A DNA stretch of 64,000 nt from Brassica napus (lineage: Eukaryota; Streptophyta; Magnoliopsida; Brassicales; Brassicaceae): positions 19,603,525-19,667,524 of the forward strand of contig NC_063446.1 of NCBI RefSeq assembly GCF_020379485.1, written 5' to 3'. This document shows, in pieces, positions 9,918 to 25,450 of this stretch. The position numbers and the translations under genes are program-made. The stretch's first letter is position 1. Every line of letters starts with the position of its first letter. Under the pieces are notes generated by a model, which was given only the letters and a program-made list of their open reading frames with translations, searched no databases and was not told the origin of the DNA.

Positions 9918-10364
9918 AGTGAGCGTTATTCATTGTCACATTTCTAGTGCTAATTTCAAATAATAAAAAAATTCCTCATAAGCGCATCAATATGATCTTC
10001 ACAAGCTACAATGTAATATTTTCCAATGTAAACTTTGTAGTATTAAACAGATTCATTATGCGACCCGAAGAGATGCAGATCGTAGTATATTTGACAAAGG
10101 CTACTCCACAAACTCTTATATCTTAACATATCTAAATCTGGTCATCACTGCTTGGTTCCCTCTTCAAAAAATTACCCTTCAGCTTCGAGAAGATTCAAAA
10201 AGAATATTTCCGAACCTAAATCCCACCCCAGTTCCACAGAGATTTGCCATAATATCATAAAATCTGAAGCAGAACTCTTCAACCGAACCACCAGCTTGGA
10301 ATTAAAAAAGGAATGCCAATGCATCTTTGAACCAATGCAGCCCATTATGTAAGTTGAGGCTTGA

Positions 10365-14358
<3,994 letters not shown>

Positions 14359-14370
14359 GTTTCGATCCAA

Positions 14371-14633
14371 TGACGATCAAGATCCCACCAAACTCTTGAA
14401 GACGAAGATGCTAGATTTCGAACGAGATCCGATGAAACAGAGAGGAAAAAACAAAACAAATAATGATTTCTTCTTTTTTCTTCCTGACGACAAAAGGTAT
14501 TGTGAATCAAAAGAAAGAAGAGAGAACTACTTTTGTTGGATTCCACGATACCCGCTTTTATTTATTTATTTATTTATTTAATAATCTTCTTTTTTTCTAA
14601 ATGACGCAATTAGCATGAATTAAACAACCTCTA
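14371..14633. other. Upstream region of the UBP gene
   Basis: 5' flank and leader of the minus-strand UBP gene. It holds a (TTTA)n microsatellite near 14548-14580. No TATA box is obvious to me. Confidence 0.4.
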
Positions 14634-14652
14634 ACAATTGAACACTTATTCT

Positions 14653-14998
14653 TTTTTTTAACGCTGATTTATTACGATCGTACAATTATGATATAGGAAA
14701 GATTACATAGACGATTCGACAACCGACAATACTACCTGCCTTATGAAGACCTACGCCTAACTGCATCACCTGAGCCGTCCTATGAAGATCCACGCCTGAC
14801 CAGATTTACTTGCACCATGTTGAAGATCTCTTGCAAGTCTTTCCTCTGTAGTCTGCATAATTGTTTAATAAACCGCTCTCTCCGGGACTTGAAACCTGGA
14901 TTGCCTGCAATCTGCAATAAATTGCATAGTCTGGGATTCGAACCCCAGACCTGGGTGTAGAAGCCTTTAAACCTTAACCAATAGGCTACGGTGCTTCC
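14653..14998 (-). mobile_element. tRNA-derived SINE with 19-bp target duplication
   Basis: On the minus strand the element begins GGAAGCACCGTAGCC at 14998. The A box is at 14988-14978 (TAGCCTATTGG), a perfect B box GGTTCGAATCC is at 14944-14934, and an A tail (T run on plus) ends it at 14653. Identical 19-bp direct repeats ACAATTGAACACTTATTCT flank it at 14634-14652 and 14999-15017. A second copy lies at 63003-63299. It is non-autonomous and mobilised by LINE machinery. Confidence 0.9.
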
Positions 14999-15017
14999 AC
15001 AATTGAACACTTATTCT

Positions 15018-15429
15018 ATGACTCGTTTTCGACTAGAAACCCCAAGTTAAATGAGACCCAAAACACGATTTTGTGGCTTAACTATTACTATTAATTTTTT
15101 GTAGCTTAATTATATTTTCAGTTCTATATGTAGTGTTAATAATAAATGGTATTGGACTTGCAAGCAAGCCTCTCCTATGCTGCACAAGTTAGCTCGGACT
15201 GCAAGCAAGCCTCATGCTGCAGTGACTACTGCCGATATCACAACTTGAAAACTTTGAAGCAGATCCGGATTTAGAAAAAGTCTAGTGAAATAATGGGTTA
15301 TTGGTTCCCAAAATGTTTGGAAGTTATACAAATAGACATATAGATTTCATACCCAAAAAAAAAATTCTTAAAGTTATTAATCAATGTTTATAATCCTTTT
15401 TTTTATAATCCTAAAGAATTCAGATCCGG
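15018..15429. other. Intergenic, nothing recognised
   Basis: AT-rich. A short duplicated phrase CTTGCAAGCAAGCCTC-like occurs near 15157-15212. No gene seen. Confidence 0.5.
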
Positions 15430-15985
15430 TCCTGATTAGAAGAGTCTTGAATCCATAGATAATCTTGTAGTTGTATGGTTATCTTCAAGAACATCTTGGT
15501 TCCAATGATGTCGGATATCGATTCTTTGAGCGAGGATGGAAGGTTGGATTATTTTCTATGTGAATAGCACTTTATTTGTCACGTAGCATAATGTACTTGT
15601 ATTGTTAAACTCCTAGCTCAAGCAAAGAGTTATTCATCCATAACATCTAGTTGCTGCGATTTACTATGCTTCATTTGGGGAGAAAGAAACACACTTTTGT
15701 AGCTTTAATTGCCAGGAAACAGTTCTCCATGCAAAGGTAATCACAAATTCTAAAATTAATTTTCTTAAAACTTTGTCACCAGCACAATTTGCATCGGTGT
15801 AAACGTTCAACTCAAGTTTCTCATTGCCAATAGGACACCTCTTCGTTGTGCCTCGTAGCTAGCATATGCTCTATTTAACTGCTTTCCAATGCTCTTTTCT
15901 GGGTTGATTAGAAAGCGACTTAACTGCATAGGCAATGTCGGGTCTGGTGCACAACATAGTATTCATCAGATGTGAAGGGAATGAA
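15430..15985 (-). pseudogene. Ty1/copia RT-RNase H fragment
   Basis: The minus strand from about 15960 reads MLCTRPDIAYAVKSLSNQP and then RKEHWKAVK, the end of a copia reverse transcriptase. Further down, broken frames with phrases like YTDANCAGDK and VSWQ and LQKCV mark the RNase H domain. Stops and frameshifts are frequent and no LTRs were found, so it is an old fragment. Confidence 0.7.
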
Positions 15986-17299
15986 ATATGTGCATACTCA
16001 AGCTTATTACAGCTTTTGAAGCTGCTTTCATCGCCATGGTTGATCATTCAGTGAGAGATCTCCGCTTTATTTCCCTTCGACATTTGTTATCTCCCCATCA
16101 CTCCTTCAACTCTTTTATACCTTTCATTGCTATTCATATTAATGTTGTTCTTCTGTCTAGTTTATTTTTGCTGCTATGTAGTAAGTAGTAAGTAGTTTTT
16201 TCCGCAGCATTGTAAAGCAAAACGTAGCTAGTATAAATTTTAACATTTGCATCGAAAAATATATTATCTCAACTCAAGTCTGTTAAATTACTTACTACCT
16301 AGTAAACAAATTGAGAAATTTTGGTGATGGTAACAAATTACTTTCCAAAGACAATACAAAAGGAAAAAGATTCGGTACTTCGGTAGTTGGTAGGGAAACC
16401 AAAAGTGTCAAATACGATTCGATCTCCGGAAAATAATACTACAGGACAAGAGTTTGGTAGCTTTGAGCAGATAGAATAATAATTAGGCATTATAATTTTC
16501 AATACTACTATAAACTAAAGTAATACTCTTATTCAACTTCCTCTTCATACATAACCACCGAGCATATATTAACGTTTCTCATTGGTTTGGATAAACCATT
16601 TACAAGTCAATAATAATATTATAACATAAACTTTGATATAACTTGAACTGAAAATTAGCATGCGGTATTCGGATTCTTCATTCACAAAGGATTATCTAAC
16701 TAAACGAGCTATGTTTTAGATATATAGTTTTTGTTTTGTTGGCATAATAAAAATATTCTAACTAAAAGAGATAAACTGATTAGTTTATAACTTAATACTA
16801 GTATTTTAACTTATTTCTCTATCTAATTTTGCATCGAACTAATATGTTCTTACTACTTGAAACATAATTTGGAAACTAAACTTCAAATTATGAAATGTAA
16901 CTAGGATGACATTCTAATTAGTCAATTAACCAGTGTTCGTATATGCATTGCCATCGCTATCTATTCTTGTAGTTCCAAGAAAAAGAAACATAAATGAGCT
17001 TTAACATACTTTAGAGCTGTATGGAATCGCTAAAAGCTGACGATAGAAGTGGTAACTTGCCTTAACACAACCGTACGGATGTGGTGGGGAAGTGGTTTTT
17101 GCCTTAACGATAATTTCTATTAGTACTATTTACTTCGCTGTAAGAAAGATGAATAATTAAGGGAAAATTGTTTTTTTTGAGAAAAAAAATGGTAATTATG
17201 CCCTTTAAGACTAATCTCTATTATTTTATGTTCTATTAGACTATTTTTTTTCAAAATGGCAGTAATGCCCTTAAAATTGTAATTTTTTAAATAAAATAT
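15986..17299. other. Intergenic, nothing recognised
   Basis: AT-rich spacer with no supported gene, RNA or bounded repeat. Small ORFs here lack recognisable motifs. Confidence 0.5.
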
Positions 17300-17459
17300 A
17301 TAATGAGTTCGATCATGCGGAACCGATCGATCCAAATTTAGAAGGTCCAACGGATCAATCGATCCTGATCATTATGCAGAACAAAAAAACGCGGAGTATA
17401 TACTGATCGACCTGGTCCATTTCACTCGATCGGCGAAGGTCGATTTATATAGATCGACC

Positions 17460-18187
17460 TAGGTATGGGCGTTCGGGTCTTCGGGTCGGGTTCGGGCCGG
17501 TTCCTTTTGGGTCCGGGTCTTTTCGGGTCCTACATTTTTATACCCAATAGGTATTTAGAAATTTTCGGTTCGGGTTCGGATCGGTTCTTCTCGGGTCCGG
17601 GTCGGTTCGGGTCTATAATTAAAATACCCATAAAATATCCGTAATTTTCGGGTCCATATCGGGTCCGGGTCGGGTTCGGGTATTTAGGATCTGAAAAGGA
17701 CATGATATACCCAATTCCATCAACTTTAGTTGAATATTTGTCATATATATCTAAAATTTTACAAAACAACTTAAATGAAACTATTAATAATTAAAATAAA
17801 ACATTTTAAAACTCTAAATTTTACATTTTAAAGCTTTATATTACTTTAAAAATGTTAAAAAATAATAACAAATGTTGTTAACAAAAGATATTTCAACTAA
17901 ATCATAAAATAATATATACTTATATAATAGAACACAAAAACATCATAGTTTTAGATATACATGTTTTTAAGTCGGGTACAAATCGGTTCTTATCGGATCG
18001 GGTCTATTCAGGTCGGTTCTTTTCGGGTCCGGGTCTATTCGGGTCGGTTCCTTTTCGGTTCCGGTTCTTTCGGGTAAAAAAAATTTAGACCCAAAAGGTA
18101 CTTGTAAATTTTCGGTCCGGTTCCGGGTCGGGTATTTTTGGGTCGGTTCTGGTTCGAGTCTTCGGGTCCAGGTTAAAATGCCCAGGC
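17460..18187. mobile_element. hAT-like MITE with TCGGG-rich subterminal repeats
   Basis: It starts TAGGTATGGGCGTTCGGG and ends AAAATGCCCAGGC, imperfect inverted ends. Flanks carry ATCGACC at 17453-17459 and 18188-18194 (7 bp, eighth base mismatched). Both halves are filled with GGGTCGGTTC-like repeats around an AT-rich core, which could pair as a long hairpin. It is related to 30238-31075. No coding capacity; the apparent proline/glutamate-rich minus-strand ORFs are repeat artefacts. Confidence 0.75.
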
Positions 18188-18872
18188 ATCGACCGATCTC
18201 TCAATACGGATCGATCGATCCCGTGCCCAGGAAAGTATCCCAAATCAATTTTTTGGTTTTCTTCGATTATATCCGGATTGATTCCCACTTGATTTGAACC
18301 GACCAAGCATGATTTCAACTCTTTAAAGTTGATTTCTTTGGGATGAAACCCATAATTTCCCATTCACGAACAAAGGGGGAGAAAATCAAAGTCTCACCCA
18401 AGTTCATAAACCCTAACTCACTCAATTTCACTCTGATTTGGATGATTCTTCGGCCTAACCCATACGATTTCGTGATCTTTTTACGAATATTTCACTCTTT
18501 AGTTCGTTCTGCAAAGGTATGAAACTCTATCTCCACTTCTTTCTAGAGTTTGAAAATAGAAAGGTAAAAGGTAAATTTTTTGAGTTTGTTAGAATGTTTA
18601 GGCTTCAATCATGTCTTAAGGTGATGATTAGAGACGATTTTGTACACAACCCATGGCTTAAATCATATTTTTTGGATAGATTTAGGAATTTTAGGTTTTG
18701 TTCTTAAAAAAAAAATTAAAACACCCGAAAATTGGAATTGATACAGTGAGAATGCTAATTTTTTTAGGTATTGTTGACATTGGTTATTGATAGAGTATTA
18801 AGAGACATTATTTAACTGAGCTGTGATATTTGTTATTAATAACTATTGTGTTGTATTGTATTCAATTTTCAG

Positions 18873-19660
18873 GTATGGAGTTGGAGTTGCCTAGTCGTTT
18901 ATACGGTGAGGGGATTGGAACCTCAGGTTAAGAAGATTAATAACAGTTGCCGACTAAAACTTCTCGAATTGCTGAAGGAAAAAATGGAGCCAGAATTCGA
19001 TGAAGTTATGAAAGATCCCATTTTTCGCATATTATGGTTATCCAGAAGAATGATTTGAAGTTTTCGGAGAGGTTGGTACACTCTTTCTTGTGTAAGGAGT
19101 TGATGACAAGCAAGAGACATGAGAAGTGGTTCACTTTCGCTACGAGAGGCTTCTGAGTTTTGGATTGCAAGAGTATCATGCTGTCACTGGTCTGAAAGTG
19201 AAGCGAGAGAAGAACAGTGGGTTAGTGACATGGAAAGATGATGATGGTTTTTGGAGCAAGCAGATAAAAACAAATGGAAAAATAAACTTGCAGATCATAA
19301 AAAAGAAGCATTTGGAAGAGAGCAATACCTGGACTTGGGGTGATAGGGTGAGACTGATATATCTTTGCGTTATTATGGGTGTGGTGATGGGGAAGGATGA
19401 GAAGGTGAATATCCCGCATCTGTACATGAAGTTGGCGATGGATTTGGAGAAGCTTCGGAATTACCCATGAGGTCTGTACTCGTTTGATTTCCTTCTGAAG
19501 CAGATTGATAAAACAAGGCATAAATTGGAGCAGAAGGAGGGGTATCTGATGGAAGGATTTTTGTTTGGTTTCCAGATTTGGATAATGGAAGTTGTTCCTG
19601 CTTTAGGAGAGATTTGTGGCACAAAAGTCAGCAAAAATTTTACAGGTCCTCTGTGTGGTA
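18873..19660 (+). pseudogene. DUF1985-like transposon-associated protein, broken
   Basis: The ATG at 18873 (after an acceptor-like TTTCAG) starts MELELPSRLYGEGIGTSG and then hits a stop. Other frames continue with LKLLELLKEKMEPEFDEVM, then HEKWFTFATRG, then LQEYHAVTGLKVKREKNSG, GDRVRLIYLCVIMGVV and GFQIWIMEVVPALGE. This order is that of DUF1985 proteins. At least three frame changes and several stops interrupt it, so it is not functional. No protease domain follows. Confidence 0.6.
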
Positions 19661-19679
19661 ATTGAAGAGGATGTGCAAA

Positions 19680-19930
19680 ATGTTCTTATGAAGATATCTG
19701 ATGAATTGATCAACCCAATAGGAAGGTAACTCAACTCCAAATCGGAATCCGTTTCTTCAAAACCAAAATCCTCTATAACGTTTTTCTGTAACTGTTCCAG
19801 AGAGGATTTCAATTCCAAAGCAAGCAACCTTCCCCCTTTCTTTTTATCAACATTAAAACTCCAACCTGAAGATACAACCAATTCTCAAACACCACATGAA
19901 GCATAGACATGAATCATGGTAGAAATAATG
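19680..19930 (-). pseudogene. MuDR-like transposase N-terminal fragment
   Basis: Minus-strand translation from about 19881 reads GWSFNVDKKKGGRLLALEL, then EDFGFEETDSDLELSYLPI. This is the pattern of the N-terminal PB1-like region of plant MuDR transposases (W.F..D..R.. ... DFG ... ELSYLP). The MULE transposase core is not present. Confidence 0.5.
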
Positions 19931-20500
19931 TGAAAATTTTGTGAACAATCAATGGAATATAGAAGACGGCGAAGAAGGTTACCAAGGTTTTTTTTCGTTT
20001 TGTTTAGTTCCTTTTTCGGTTTTTTTTTAAATCGATTTTTTTACAAAATATAAAAGTGAATATTTCCAAATATTTTGTTTCCATATTTTTAGGAACTGAT
20101 TTTATCCGTAGAATACAACTATTCTGTAGAAATCGGTTTCTACAGTTTTTTAGAATTATAGTAATGTGTAGATTTTGATTTCTACATGTTTTAGATTTAT
20201 AGTAAATCTGTAGAAGTCGGTTTCTACGTGTTTTAGATTTATATTAATGTGTAGATTTTGATTTCTAAAAATTTTAGAACGGTAGGTTAAGCGCGGAATG
20301 TGTATTCTAAATATTTTTAGAATACTCCTATTTACGTAGATCACGTATTCTAAACATTGTACATTCAATGAAAAAAATGGATTTCGTTTTCTACTTCGTA
20401 GAATGCCATTTCTACTTTTTTTAGAACATAATATGAATTTATGATTTCAACTTTTTTATAACTGGAAAAAATATCACTAAGTTCATATAGGTATTTTATC

Positions 20501-21214
20501 AAAAGTTACTATTTTTTTAATTTTTTTTGTTTGTAAAACTATTTATTAAATTTATTTTTAAATATATTAAAAAGTGTTATAGAAAAAGATGACACAAAAT
20601 AAATATTACTATAAAGAGACATAGTTATCATTTTTTTTTCTAAAAAATCAATTTTCCCAATAATTAATTACTAGTATCGTATTTATCAGAAACTGGATAA
20701 TTACGAAACATGTAATGTCATTGTCATGGCTTTGTTCTTTGTCGCGAAGTAAAGTTGTAGTTCATTTCATGTTTATCTATTAGAACACTCTCACTTTTTC
20801 TACGTAGTCCTTGAATTTCAAAAAGTAACTAGTTATGTACAAAAAGTCGTACTAATACAAAATAGATGCGGAATAATAAAATAATGAGCAAATCTAATAA
20901 AGAAGTTTTATTTAACATAATGAACAAAGTTACAATAAAATATTGACTTTTGAACAAAAATATACAACCTAACCTGAAATTTGATGGTGAATTAGTAAAA
21001 TTCTAAATTATATTGATCTATATTTTCTTCTTTTAAAAAAAAATTAAACCTATCTTAAGTTTGAAACTTAAAAGTTTGATTCAAACATAAAACCGTGAAA
21101 TTATTAGTAGAAAAAAGTCTAAGAATGTATGCAAGTAAGTAAACCTTTTTCTGTAAAAAATATGAAATTTTAAAAAGAGTAATGAAACTATATTATATTA
21201 TATATGAACATGGT
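20501..21214. other. Intergenic, nothing recognised
   Basis: Very AT-rich, no supported feature. Confidence 0.5.
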
Positions 21215-22550
21215 TTAGAAGGATGTCTGCAAGCTAAAGTCTGAGGATGGTTTGGGGATCAGAACGTTAAAAGAAGTGAACAAAGTCTATGGTTTAAAAA
21301 TAATTTGGAGGTTGCTGACTGGGGATTCATTATGGGGGAAATGGTTACAAATTAACTTACTAAAGAATAAGTGTTTTTGGAAAGTGAAAGAAGACACTCA
21401 GGATGGTTCTTGGATGTGGAGGTTGCTGACTGGGGATTCATTATGGGGGAAATGGTTACAAAATAACTTACTAAAGAAGAAGTGTTTTTGGGAAGTGAAA
21501 GAAAACACTGAGGCTGGTTCTTGGATATGGAGGAAAATAATTAAACTTCGGGATACTGCAAAGGGTTTCCGTAAGAAAGAAGTTGGGAATAGACGTAATA
21601 CTTCTTTTTGGTATGACAATTGGTCTACTAAGGGTGTTATGGTTGAGATCTTGGGTTCAAGAGGCGTTATTGATATGGGGATTAGCAATGAAGCTACAGT
21701 GGCTGAAGCTGTTCTCGGTGTAAGACGTAGAAGAAGGCATCGTACTGAGTTGTTAAATGCCATTGAGTCTGAGATGGTTGCAGTTAAAGAGAGGTTGCGG
21801 GAAAATGTGGAAGATGTCAGTCTCTGGAGAAGAAGCTCGGGTTTTAAAGATAAGTTTTCTACCCAGGAGACTTGGATTTTAACTCGTACCTCTTATGCTC
21901 ATATTGATTGGGTACAAGCTGTTTGGTTCTCGCAGATTACACCCAAGTATGCTTTTATTACATGGTTAGCCATGTTGGATAGGCTAACAACTATGGACAG
22001 GGTTGCGAGATGGATCGTGTTGATGTTACTTGTGCTCTTTGTAAAAATGCTGCAGAGTCCCGTAGTCATCTGTTCTTCGAGTGCTCTTACTCTTCTCAGA
22101 TATGGGAGCATCTTATGCTTGACATCCTTAGGGGTCGTATACAACTGACTGGAATGCAATTGTGGCTTTTCTTAAACAGTCTGATAGAGATAAGAAGAGA
22201 TCCTTTTGTTTGAGATATGGCTTTCAAACCATCATCTATGTGATATGGCGTGAAAGGAATAAGATTACGCATGGAGAAAGCCCATTGCCTATGAATGCAG
22301 TGAAGAAGCTTATTGATAAGGGAGTTAGGAACAAGTTAAGCCTACTGAGATCAAGAGGAGGTAAGGGTATGGAATCTGCCCTTCAATATTGGTTTAGCAC
22401 AAGGACATGAGGTTTGGAGGTTTGGGAATATTTTGGAGGTTTGGGAGGGTTTGAAGTTATTGAGTTTAAAGATAGAATTTCCTTTATTAAGGTCTACACT
22501 TTGATGTAAAAAGGCTTTTTTGATGAATAAAATTTAAAATTCATTCAAAA
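21215..22550 (+). mobile_element. 5'-truncated L1-type LINE, ORF2 C-terminus
   Basis: Broken ORF2. The first frame (21215-22020) has LKSEDGLGIRTLKEVN, WKWLRLL-like and FWYDNW phrases. A shift leads to the zinc-knuckle zf-RVT motif CALCKNAAESRSHLFFEC at about 22025-22085, and a further shift to YVIWRERNKITHG near 22235-22280. The A-rich 3' end is near 22520-22555. An in-frame 111-bp tandem duplication lies at 21307-21528. Dead copy; no target duplication found. Confidence 0.8.
21307..21528 (+). repeat. 111-bp tandem duplication within the LINE
   Basis: The segment beginning GGAGGTTGCTGACTGGGG at 21307 recurs at 21418, an offset of 111 bases (37 codons), with a few substitutions. The reading frame is kept. 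Confidence 0.85.
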
Positions 22551-24879
22551 AATAAAAATGAATTTAGATCAAAAGATATATTCAAAGAGTTTTATGATCA
22601 TTTATATTATTATGTGACTATTATGTAAGATAAGAATATTTTACACAAATAACCTATCTTGCAATGGATTGGAAATGGATACACAAAAACCGGAATCTTA
22701 TTGAAGCATAGAAACAGAATTTTTAGAAAATTAAGAAGTAGTACGTGTTTGAAGCGTATATCTAAATATATTTTTATATATTAGTAAAGTAATAATAATT
22801 TTATAAAAATTAATTATAACTAACAATTATGATTTATATTATCTTGTAAAAATGCTAACAAATTAAGGTTATAAAAATATTACTCAATTAATCAAATTGA
22901 TGAATTTTAATATATCGCAAATAATCGATACAATATATTTAAATATATATATAAAAGATCTCATGTTCAAAAATATAACTTATACTATTAATTATAATAT
23001 TTTCATATTTTTATTCTCTCTATTTTATTACTACTAATTTTAGAGATTTTCTATAGAAAATAAAATATAATTATATATTTCTTTTTCCTTATGAAATTTG
23101 TTTTAAAATGGAAACAAAATTTCAAAACGGAAAGAAACAAAAACTTCTAACATATTCTTAAACAAATTCTTTTAATAGCATTTTGAAAGCAAGATTTCAA
23201 AACGGAAATGTAAATTTTCAACATATTCTTAAAAGCATTAATTTAAAGACGTTTTGGAACCGCAATTTCAAAAATTTCCACAAATTTCTGATTCATATTC
23301 TGATTTTGAAGCGAGAAACGGACGTCTAACGAAGTTTCGTACAACATAGCAAATAACTATGCATCCAGTCTTTGCCACGTTTTGTTTACTATATGATCTG
23401 CCATAAATAACATTACTTCCAAGTATTGATTTAATTTGTTTATATCAAATCATATCCGAATCTTTTATAAAAGAAAAAGAAAAAGTTTCAAAATTTCACA
23501 GAATTTTTCTCATAAATATATGTTTTGGCTGGTGTTAAAAAATAGTATATATGTTTCGGTTTAGTGATATAAATAGAATTAAATGAAAAAGATTTTTATA
23601 TTCATATTCTTTTACAAACTAAAAATAAAGTTTAAGCAAATTGGATTTTTACAGCAAAAATTGTTTTCTTGTTATCCCCTAGACATTATTGGCAAAATGA
23701 TTTTAACACATGTACTCGCTATCATCATTTTTACTTAATAAATGTGACATGACATATTAGATATATAACATAGCTTATCGCTAAATGTGACATAAAAAAT
23801 TACATTAAATACTTATTTATATTTTTGGTAATTTTTTTAGAATATGGTAATAAATTATACATCTTCATTAAAGTAAATATATTCAAATGATATTAAATAA
23901 TATAATAATAAAATATAATATTAATTTATAGATTTCAAAATATTATTTATTTCTATTTAAAATTATACATTTTTAGTAAAACTATTTTCAATTATTTTTA
24001 CAAAAATAATCGTAATATAATTAGTTTTTTTTATATATCTACAAATTTTAGAAATATTATTTAGTTTTACATTTTGACAATTATACAACTTTTACATCAA
24101 CTTTTTTATTAATGTATACAAGCTGATTTAATATATTTTATCAAAAATAAATAGATAAAAAATCTATCTAAGATTATAATTGTAGTTATCTATTGTTAAA
24201 TATAATTTAAAATAAACAAAATTGTTTATTTTATCTTAGTTTTATGTTCAATTAAATCACAATATAGATTACAATATGGGTTAAAAATAATAAAATCTAA
24301 AATAACAATAAATTTTTATTTTGAATATAATTTAAATTTTAAAAAAATTTCACTTGGTGCAGTAAATCACCTAGTAGCTTTATAATCATACAAAATATTT
24401 TTGATAGTTTAAGAGGATAAAAAAAAAACTAAATCTGTAGATTACTCGTACAGCCCAACTACGCACCCACTAAAATTATGGGAAATTGGCTTCACTAGCC
24501 ATGAAATAAAATATAATTAGGTATCTAACTAAAAAACATCATCCATTATTATTATTACAATATATATTCTATTACATTTTCTTGCAGGTTAAGAAGTGTA
24601 TAAACTTCTCTTTCTTCAGTTATCTACCACCATCACTACTTCTTCCAATCCACCATCACTTTCGGTAAAAAAAACAATTTCAATCATTTGGATCTCTTTT
24701 ATCATTGTAGCTAATATCATCATTTTTTTAATTATTAACCAAATTCTTAATCTTCTTTGTCATATTTTTGCTATCACATCATTCAAAGCAACCACCATTT
24801 TCTTGATCATCCGTCGTAATCATCACTCGTATGTACCGTAAGTTCCGAGTTGTACTATGCTATTTAAACAGCATGTAGT
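22551..24879. other. Long AT-rich spacer, nothing recognised
   Basis: More than 2 kb of strongly AT-rich DNA with no bounded element or gene I can support. Small ORFs near 24600-24840 have no recognisable features. Confidence 0.5.
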
Positions 24880-25450
24880 ACGCTATTACGTTGTTACTAT
24901 TCTATTTTCGTAATGTTTCATATTATATACTATGAACATATTTTGATATTTAGGTTAGGGTTTATATTTATTTTTAGGGTTTAGTGATTAGTATTTTGGG
25001 TTTAATTTATGGAAGATTTGGTTTGAGTTGGAGTAAGCATTACCTTATTCCCTGCAATCATAAACATTTCAAAATTTGAACTATTTATTATTCTATTTTC
25101 TTTGTTAATATTCTATTTTGATAATACTTTGTATTATGTACTATGTACATATTTTGATATTCAGGTTAAAATTTCTATTTTCTTTTAGAGTTTAGTGATT
25201 AATATTTTAGGTTTAATTTATGGAAGGTTTGGGTTTACGTTAGGGTAAACATTACTTTCTTCCCTACAATCATAAACATGTTCATAATTTGAACAATATG
25301 TATTATGCTATTTGTTTGTTACTATTCTATTTTAATTATGTTTTACATTATGTACTATTTGCATATTTTTATATTTGGGTTAGAATTTATATTTCATTTT
25401 AGGGTTTAGTGATTATTGTTTTAGGTTTAGTTTATGAAATAATTGGATTG
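24880..25450. repeat. 212-bp tandem repeat, about three copies
   Basis: Marker phrases GTTTAGTGATTA (24979, 25190, 25404 approximately), TATTTTGATATT(T/C)AGGTTA and CAATCATAAACAT recur about every 211-214 bases. Copies differ by many substitutions, so the array is old. There is no coding content. Confidence 0.7.

Larger units (their letters stand above)
18188..20500. mobile_element. MuDR-like (KI-MULE style) element region, decayed
   Basis: A plus-strand DUF1985-like pseudogene (18873-19660) converges on a minus-strand piece resembling the N-terminus of a MuDR transposase (19680-19930). In Arabidopsis and Brassica, DUF1985 and Ulp1-like genes are carried by Kaonashi-type MULEs. The GATCGATC-rich flank (17310-17460, 18188-18230) may be its left side. 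The segment 20100-20400 has tandem TAGAAATCGGTTTCTAC-like repeats of about 50-60 bp that may be subterminal. I found no clear inverted ends, and KI-MULEs often lack them. Confidence 0.5.

Noticed and set aside
14359..14370. Upstream in-frame start for the UBP gene at 14370
   Set aside because: The codon there is TTG; the first ATG in frame is 14358 and gives the family-typical MTI... start.
17530..18363. Proline/glutamate-rich minus-strand ORFs near 17.5 and 18.1 kb
   Set aside because: They are translations of the TCGGG repeats of the hAT-like MITE, not proteins.
24596..24841. 81-codon hydrophobic ORF as a membrane peptide gene
   Set aside because: AT-rich spacer gives Ile/Leu/Phe-rich frames by chance; no initiation context or conserved neighbour supports it.
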